Assembly (NCBI GenBank): GCA_047967505.1
Contig: CM106538.1
Source of the DNA: Dipteris shenzhenensis
Lineage: Eukaryota > Polypodiophyta > Polypodiopsida > Gleicheniales
Reading direction: 5' to 3' (one strand)
Length of the DNA stretch: 64,000 nt
The number at the start of each line of letters is the position of its first letter. The first letter of the stretch is position 1. Below the pieces are notes generated by a model. It was given only the letters and a program-made list of their open reading frames with translations, was not told the origin of the DNA and searched no databases. Made by a program: the position numbers and the translations under genes. Positions 57,496-64,000 of this stretch are shown here, piece after piece.

Positions 57496-57697
57496 CTGTT
57501 CATTTTCAATCTAGTGTATAGTTAGACCATTGTTGTTATGCATCTCGCTCACCCTCCACTTTGAAAATTGTATAACTCCTTCCTAAAGTGCCTATGCTTG
57601 TAGTGAAAGTGGACGGATACAAGTTTGTGTTTGTGTTCCTGCCTTCTAAGGGGGGCAATGAATCTTTTCTTTCCAATGGAGCATTCTGTCAACTCAC

Positions 57698-57965
57698 TCC
57701 ATTTCCATCCCCATCTCCATCTCCATCTCCATCTCCATCTCCATCTCCATCTCCATCTCCATCTCCATCTCCATCTCCATCTCCATCTCCATCTCTGTCT
57801 TCGTCCCCGTCTCTGTCTCCATCTCCATCCCAATCCCCGTCTCCGTCTCTGTCTCCATCTCCATCCCAATCCCCATCTTCGTCTCCATCTTCGTCTTCGT
57901 TTCCATCTCTGCCTTCCTCTCTGCCGCCTCCATCTCCATCTCCATCTCCATCTCCATCTCCATAC
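57698..57965. repeat. CCATCT hexamer array
   Basis: About 44 degenerate CCATCT units, perfect in the first 90 bp, then with CGTCT, CTGTCT and CCAATCC variants, and perfect again at the end. Repeats of six keep all six frames open, giving Pro-Ser or Arg-Trp style frames that are not genes. Confidence 0.95.
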
Positions 57966-58080
57966 CAATCATTCATTATCATGCATTATGAATATAGAAA
58001 TTTTGAAACATATTTGGCAATATATTATCCAAACACCAACACTAGGATAAACCTCAATCCATGAGTATCTATAATGACAT

Positions 58081-58290
58081 GGGTAAGCATTTACATAAGA
58101 TTTTGGATAAGTCTCTATCAAAGAGCACCACAAGTATCAAGTTGGATAAGCCTCTAGTTGGGCGCACCACCTTAAATAAAGGTAAGCATCTAGAAGGGAG
58201 CACCTCTAGCATAAACGTCCATATGTAAGCACCATCATTAGCAAGAGTTTGGATAATCCGTAAAAAAGAAGCAACATCATAAGCCTCTTG
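58081..58290. repeat. Degenerate repeats of about 39 bp (GGATAAGCCTCTA...GCACCA)
   Basis: TTGGATAAGTCTCTATCAAAGAGCACCA, TTGGATAAGCCTCTAGTTGGGCGCACCA and GGTAAGCATCTAGAAGGGAGCACC follow one another, with weaker copies on either side. Confidence 0.75.
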
Positions 58291-59696
58291 TAAAGAGAAC
58301 TTCACTCAACTGTAAGAATCGTGAGTAGATCATATTCAAATTGAAAATCTAGGTACATATGGAATGCCATTGCCAAAAACAACATCACAATATGGAACAA
58401 GGAATTTCAAGGTTGGAGTCAAGAATCATACTTTCACGACATATGGGAAGATTATTCAAAACAAGATATCCTAGTACAACAATCAAACAATTATGAAGTA
58501 CCAACAACCATCCTTTATGCTCCATATCTATAAATGCATGTCAAAAGACTTTAAGTCCTATGCAAAGGACCTAAATTTCAAGCAAGTTAAAAGTATTCAA
58601 GAGAATAAAATCTTATAATCATTGTTCAAAGAGATTCTAGTTTAGATGATTTCAATTCAAGCATAGCACCGACATTGCAATATGCAATCATACTTTTGAA
58701 TGTCAAATCATGTTCTCAAAGCCACAATTCTTACATTGTTGTCAGTTGTCATTTAAGTTAAAATGCCCCAACTCTTGCTAATTTTAAGAATTCAATCTTT
58801 GATCATTATTGCAATCATTATAAACAATCCATTAGATCTAGAAGAACCATATAAAGATATGTTTCAGTATAAAAAATCATCAATTATATGAACATCCATC
58901 AAGCCGACGCAAGTTCTTTAACAATTATAGAAGCACAATCATTGAGACAATCACTAATAAAAACCAGGGGAAAAATTATGGGTGAATTTTAGCCCAAGGG
59001 CTAATTTAGAGGCTTTCCCAAGTTGGTTGGGCTACTATTTAGAGCTTTAAATTTGATAAATTAGCCCAAAAATAAAGGTGGGCTAATTTTTAGAGCCTCA
59101 AACTTGATAAATAAGCCCTAAGGGTGGAAGTAGGGCTAATATTTATAACTCTATATGGGGAAGGATTTGCCCATTAACCTACATTGTCATAATGTTGTTT
59201 CCTCCTTATTTTTTACCCTGATAAAAACATTGTGATAAGTCAGGAAATGGGATGGAGTTTTAAATACAAATGAATTCAAATATTGCATAGCGTTAATGCA
59301 TGATCAGGTGTAGCCAATTGCAAAACAATTTTTGGGGCCGCGATACCACACTCTAGTGCGTGAGATTTTGAATTTGGGGTGGACTCACGCACTCACCAAA
59401 AAATTTTCTAGCGTAATGATTGCCACACTAATCTAATAAATTTATGGAGACCATCTTCCTGCATCTCATACAAGTCTAAATTTTTAGAGAGCCGATTGAG
59501 GTGACGTGGAGACTTTTGGGGGGAGAGTCCAAAGATCCTGCATAATTACATGCTTCAAAATCCAAGGCTAACAACAAGATGAGAAAACTCTGCCATAAAA
59601 ATCCTTAGCCCTTCATCAACGTCTCTAGGCTATTCATAGAACACAACCAAAAAGAGGTCAGATGTGTACATCCCATCCAATTTGGCGATGTGAAGA
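58291..59696. other. AT-rich sequence with GGGCTAAT repeats
   Basis: No gene is seen. At 58980-59145 the phrases GGGCTAATTTTTAGAGCCT, AACTTGATAAATAAGCCC and their near-inverse forms recur three times. Confidence 0.5.
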
Positions 59697-60059
59697 TTTT
59701 CTTCTTTTTTTGGGGCAAAAGTTAAGTTTTTTGTATTATATCAAAATATTTATACATTATCATTCCAGTGAGAAACTCAGAGAGGAGCCATAAAAAAAGC
59801 TCTAGATAAGTATTACAGCAAAAGCATGTCCAGAGAGATAAGCATATCACAGTGCAATAGAAGAAGAAACTAGAGCTACTGCTCTTCAAGATTATAAACT
59901 GGGAGAGTTGTCCGCTGCTCTGTCCTATAGCTTGGAAGTGGATACAATCAAGGTGCTTTTTCAAGTGTTCATCTTTCTCTTAAGGAGCCTTCATTGAAAT
60001 TCACCCTATCGAGGTTAAGCTATTCCTATGCCTGCTCATGACAACAGGGAGTTAGTCTT

Positions 60060-60480
60060 GCTAGTTAAACAAAATTTTCATGAAGGCAAGCTGTCTTTGG
60101 AGCTGAATTTAGCAAGCCAGTTACAAAATACTTCTTGTGCATCAATGAGAAGGTTGTTAAACTACAAGTTGTTCGTAGAGATCCAAATCTACCATAGTGC
60201 ATGTGCTCTAAGAAGAATGAAAGTGTCCTCTTTAATTTTTTGGGCATCTACTAGAAGAATAGCTTTCCAATTGATAGGTTCCCCTAGTTGAATTTGGACC
60301 ACATTCTTTACCAAAAAGGTGAAATATATCCTCTTTATGTCTTGGGCATCTTTTACAGTGTCCATCCCCTTTGAACCCGTCCCATCTATCCTTCATGGAG
60401 GCTTCAAAGCACATGGAAATCCCAAGAAGTCTAAAAATAGTGCCCTCGGGGATGTTGTGGCACCCAAGTGGAGCTAGTAT
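60060..60480 (-). pseudogene. LINE zf-RVT and C-terminal region
   Basis: DGHCKRCPRHKEDIFHLFGK then ECG (about 60369-60301) is the Cys/His region following LINE RTs, here with Gly where Trp is usual. The following LKRTLSFFLEHMHYGRFGSL (60247-60065) continues the C-terminus after a stop. Confidence 0.7.
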
Positions 60481-60659
60481 GGCTTACTATTTTCCAAAGA
60501 GAGTGGAGTAACCTTTTGTGGTGTGGTTGATCACAGAGCCTGAGGCATTGCAAAAGATATGCAAACACTCCAAGATAGCTGAGACACCCTGAGGAGCGTT
60601 TTTGGGTGTCAATGTTGTGTCATAAGCAAAGTTCTGGACCACTTTGACTTTGGTTTGCC

Positions 60660-61320
60660 TACGACAAGGAGATTGTGGTTCAGCTCATCAAAGCAGTTGA
60701 TACATCCAAGAGTGTTTGCTGTGTGACCAAGTGCTTCCTAGATGGAATCTCTATTCCTTTGAGATATCCTCTTTCAACTTGATCTCTTAGCAGCCACCCT
60801 AAAGAGTCAACTGCAATGGCAAAAAGAAGGGGGGAAAGAGGGCACCCTTGCCTTATAGAACTTTTGAGAAGACTGGGATTTGCCATTAGACCACTAACAC
60901 AAACTTTTGCTGAAGCATTTGAAAGCAAAAGTTTGACATAAGAAACAAATCCATACCCTAGCCCAACATCTTGGAGAGTATGGATGATGAAGTCCCATTC
61001 CCATTCTAATATGTCACATGCCTGATCAAAATCTACTTTTAGAAAGAAGACATCCTAGTTTGTGTCATTGGCATACTCACATCCTTCCCACAAGTTGACA
61101 ATGGCTTCGAGTAGATGCCGACCTTCGATGAAACTTTTCTATTTAGGAGAATCCAAGAGTCCATTCTTTTCTGGATCCTTAGGGTCAAGGTTTTGGCAAA
61201 GATTTTATAACTGTAGTTTAACATTGTCAAGGGTCTCCAAGTTTTCAGTATTTGTCTGTCTCCTCCTTTTGGGATTAACTTTATGCCCCATCCATTGACA
61301 TGAGTAGGCAAGGCATGGGT
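60660..61320 (-). pseudogene. LINE reverse transcriptase, damaged active site
   Basis: 61311-61039 reads GWGIKLIPKGGDRQ, then TWRPLTMLNYSYKIFAKTL; the first catalytic Asp lies in FLKVDFDQACDILEWEWDF (about 61045-60990). 60928-60680 has SIRQGCPLSPLLFAIAVDSL and LLRDQVERGYLKGI. Where the family has a F/Y-A-D-D box, this copy reads QTLLDVSTALMS, so the double Asp is lost. The RT is non-functional. Confidence 0.82.
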
Positions 61321-61589
61321 TTGAAGACTTTATTCCAAGAGCTTTAGAAGGTGTGGCCCTATGTCTTCCTAGAAGACTTTGTAGAGCTCAATGGGGAGAC
61401 CATCCTCCCTAAGAGTTTTTCCATCAGCCATGATGTCCATAATTGCTTTTAGTTCCTTGGGGTGAGTGGTTGGTCCAGGTAGGGATTTTCAATGTTCTAG
61501 ACTACTTTGATTCTGGTTTGCCTGCATCTCTCTCTAGCTTGAAGGATCTAAGCATTTTCTTCTCTTGATGTAGAGGGTAAGGCTTGGAA

Positions 61590-62320
61590 GGATTACTGGA
61601 TTAGCTTAAGGTTGTCTTCTTTAGAGATAGAAATAGTTTGGTCTTCTTTTTTTAGGAGGAGGACCTCTTTTGCTATCCCTTTCCTCCTAATTAGTTCAAA
61701 GGTTTTAGGGGTTAGTCTGTCTATTTTCCTAGCCCACCAGTCCCTAAAGTAGACCCTATAGTCATTCATCTTCACCAATTTCTGACTTCTTAAGCTTTCC
61801 TTGGCAAGGAGTAGATCAACTTGGGCATATAGTTCACCCTGTCTTGCTCTACTTTCAAGAGCTTCTACAGTTTTGATTGATCCTGTCCATCCTTTGGGCT
61901 CTCATTGTTGCTCTATTTTTCCTCGCCCTCTTGAGAGAATCTTGGGTCATTTGCATTGCCTCTAGCCATGAGTCAGAAGTAGGTCTTTGGAAGGAGAAAG
62001 CATGAGTATATATGTCTCTTACCTGGGTTTGAATTGTCCTCAGGTAAAAACATTTGAGGTCAGCGAGGGAGACTGCTTGCCTTTGCCGAAATCACAAAGA
62101 AAGAGGACTGGTAAAAGAGAGAGAAAGTTGCAAAATTTTGTGAGGAGAAGTCTCTTCTCAAGCTCTTGACCATTTACTTTCACTTGTTCAAGGGCAAAAA
62201 ATGTTGGAGATAGGGAATTGGCTTTCACCCAAAAGGAGATTTCACACCTTGAAGGGTCTATTAATCCACACACATTTAGTGTGAGAAAGGATTTGGTTAC
62301 TATTCCTACTTTTCCACTTT
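61590..62320 (-). pseudogene. LINE endonuclease start fused to linker (deletion)
   Basis: SFLTLNVCGLIDPSRCEISF then WVKANSLSPTFFALEQVKVN (about 62290-62170) is the start of an apurinic endonuclease-like domain; plant LINEs normally read NVRGL and LQEVK. About 70 residues in, the frame breaks up, and by 61970 the sequence is already the linker before the RT (SWLEAMQMTQDSLKRARK, later LVKMNDYRVYFRDWWARKID). Most of the catalytic endonuclease is missing. Confidence 0.65.
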
Positions 62321-63632
62321 AGCCTTGTGGGGAAGGGCTCTTAATCTGAGGTATGGATTCTTTTATCTGAGATAGTCTCCTCTTGTTATGTATAATATCA
62401 ATTGCTTTACCTTTATCTGTGAAGTCCTTTCCAACAGTTACTAGAGGGGGGAGTTCCTCCTCAGAGAGGTGTTCCTCACCATTCTCTGTCATCATATCAT
62501 CATTTTGGTTGACCTTATTTTCAAACTTTGAGGACCATCCAGGATGTGGGTCCTTGAGAGTTGCCTTGATATTCTCCATTATCCAATCCTTAGTTTCTTT
62601 ATCCAATAAAACTTCAAAAGTGTTCTTTGATAGGAAGGGGTCCTTTACTTTATCTCTTCGTGGCTTCCTTTGTAATTCTGTTACCCTCATCCTACGGTTT
62701 TTCCTACACAACTCTCTCTTTCTTATTGTGTTTAATCACCCAAGTTGGCTTACTCTTGGTTGAGGGCAACATAACCCCTCTCTTTTTCAAAGAGGAAAAC
62801 ATAAAAAGCTTTTCTCACGAACCTTACATTAGTAACAATGAGCCCTCTCTTGACCCAATTTGTTCTCACCCAATTCTAAATGACAAGGGTAGGGGGTATG
62901 GTGCCAAGGATGAACCCAATGAGTGCATGAGTGACCAACCAATTGACATATTCATATTGGATATTTTCATCAATAAGGGTAGAAACACTTGTACCTGGAC
63001 CAGTAGGCTCTGCATTGTCTTCCAATTCCCCTCCCTCTTCTTGTAGATCTTATGCCATTCCAAGTGTTCTTGCATCTACTCCTGGCACAAAATCGGTTCT
63101 TGCTTTACCATTTGCATGGGGGTGTGTGGCCAATTCCTCTTCTATTGGAGCCTGGGAAATGGAGTGCTCTCCTATTGCATCTCCATCAAAGGGAGAGTGA
63201 TCAATGTTTCTTTTGGTGGTGGGTTTAACAACAATTTCTATTCCTCCTTCAATTGTTGGGGTTCTACCTTTTCTTCATAAGGGGGGACCTGTTGCTGAGG
63301 TTGGGTAGGATCCCCCTCTGGCTCGATGCGCCATTCTTTTGGGTTGGGATTTCAACTGCTTGTTGTTATTTGGGATCTTGGGGTTCCTATTCCTCCAATA
63401 CATAACTACCTTGGTGAAGCATTCTACCTTCCATTCTTGCTCCTTTGTATTCTTTGAGCTTACCAAAGTAGCTCGGCCTCATGGAGGAAGGCATGTATTT
63501 ACTAGGATTGGGCCTAGATGATCCACCTCTCGCTGTCAAGCTGCCTCTCATGGTATTGCTTTTCATTAGGAAAAAATAGAGCTCATTTTGGGGCCTTTTA
63601 GCCAAAAAAGAGAAAAGCCCTGCACCAATCAA
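62319..63632 (-). pseudogene. LINE ORF1-like region, broken
   Basis: 62711-62319 is an open 130-codon frame with RVTELQRKPRRDKVKDPFLS and KNTFEVLLDKETKDWIMENI, the type of basic and NTFEVL segment found at the end of plant LINE ORF1. Upstream frames at 63466-63275 and 63632-63387 are short and disrupted. The nucleic-acid-binding role is known for the family. No zinc knuckle is seen. Confidence 0.5.
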
Positions 63633-64000
63633 AGGAAGGCCAACATAACATTGAAAAAATTAGAAAATGGAAAACAAAAGAAATGTGATCGAGTTTGCAT
63701 TCAATGAGGACAATTGAGCTACTTTATTATATATGATGTATGGTGAAGAATTTGGTACTTTTGACATCACCCACGCCTCTAGAGCAGGCTAAAACCCCCT
63801 TAAAGACTTTTGAAACACAAAAAACGGCCCTATGGAGGCCCAAAAAAGTCCAAAAAGGCTCGAAAAGCCATCTGTACAAATGAAAGTGATTTGACAGGTT
63901 GGATTCGGTGTTTTAAAAGTCTTTCTTAGGGTTTTGCCCCGGATGCATCGATGATGTGAGAAGTACCAAATTTTGCACCGTACATAAGTGGGATTATGTC
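63633..64000. other. No gene seen
   Basis: AT-rich end of window with A-runs and a repeated AAAAAGTCC/AAAAAGGCTC phrase near 63840-63865. Confidence 0.4.

Larger units (their letters stand above)
59697..63632 (-). mobile_element. L1-type LINE, internally deleted
   Basis: Minus-strand element with ORF1-like sequence, endonuclease start, linker, RT, zinc-finger (zf-RVT) region and an A-rich 3' end (AAAAAAAGAAGAAAA, about 59711-59697). Breaks are numerous. The endonuclease is cut short. The 5' end is set by the last readable frame at 63632 and is approximate. No target duplication was recognised. Confidence 0.8.

Noticed and set aside
57549-58064. Frames of up to 158 codons on both strands
   Set aside because: They are translations of the CCATCT array, whose period of six keeps every frame open.

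Overview
This window looks like nuclear DNA from a large, repeat-rich land-plant genome. The evidence is the mix of element types (a Ty3/gypsy chromovirus, Asp-primed Ty3/gypsy elements, a Ty1/copia element, L1-type LINEs), long CA/CT microsatellites, a 100-N scaffold gap, and one host gene whose exons are separated by a 5.3 kb repeat-bearing intron. A gymnosperm or similar large-genome seed plant fits best, but that is inference. I see no bacterial-style operons, no CRISPR array and no convincing tRNA or rRNA gene.

Layout. 1-1170: short hairpin repeats and a 5'-truncated LINE tail with a clear target-site duplication. 1175-~6450: a decayed Ty3/gypsy chromovirus (+ strand) with a C-terminal chromodomain. 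6479-10516: a broken minus-strand reading frame and unidentified sequence. 10517-24655: a 14.1 kb Ty3/gypsy element (+) with two ~1.17 kb LTRs, a tRNA-Asp primer site, an assembly gap beside an extremely C-rich tract, gag, protease, RT, RNase H, integrase, and about 4 kb after pol that encodes a further broken protein with a coiled-coil section. 24656-28850: simple repeats and unidentified sequence. 28857-30505: a long imperfect inverted repeat (foldback structure). 30506-33600: repeats and unidentified sequence. 33600-39960: minus-strand Ty3/gypsy remains, comprising a stray protease, a related Asp-primed pol and its probable 5' LTR. 41757-45982: a Ty1/copia element (-) with 170-bp LTRs and a perfect 5-bp target duplication, carrying a large gag-integrase deletion.

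48873-55286 holds the only convincing host gene: four exons encoding a 113-residue DnaJ-type zinc-finger protein with a likely chloroplast-targeting N-terminus. Its first intron contains copia and LINE-like debris. 55290-59690: tandem duplications, a probable copia LTR plus primer site, and a CCATCT array. 59697-63632: a minus-strand L1-type LINE with a shortened endonuclease and a damaged RT.

None of the mobile elements looks able to move on its own. Most stop codons I checked in the 14 kb element can be explained by one C-to-T change, and its primer site differs from the tRNA-Asp complement at exactly its three CpGs, which points to methylation-linked decay. The most novel features are the post-pol reading frame of the 14 kb element, its LTR built from three different tandem arrays, and the foldback structure.
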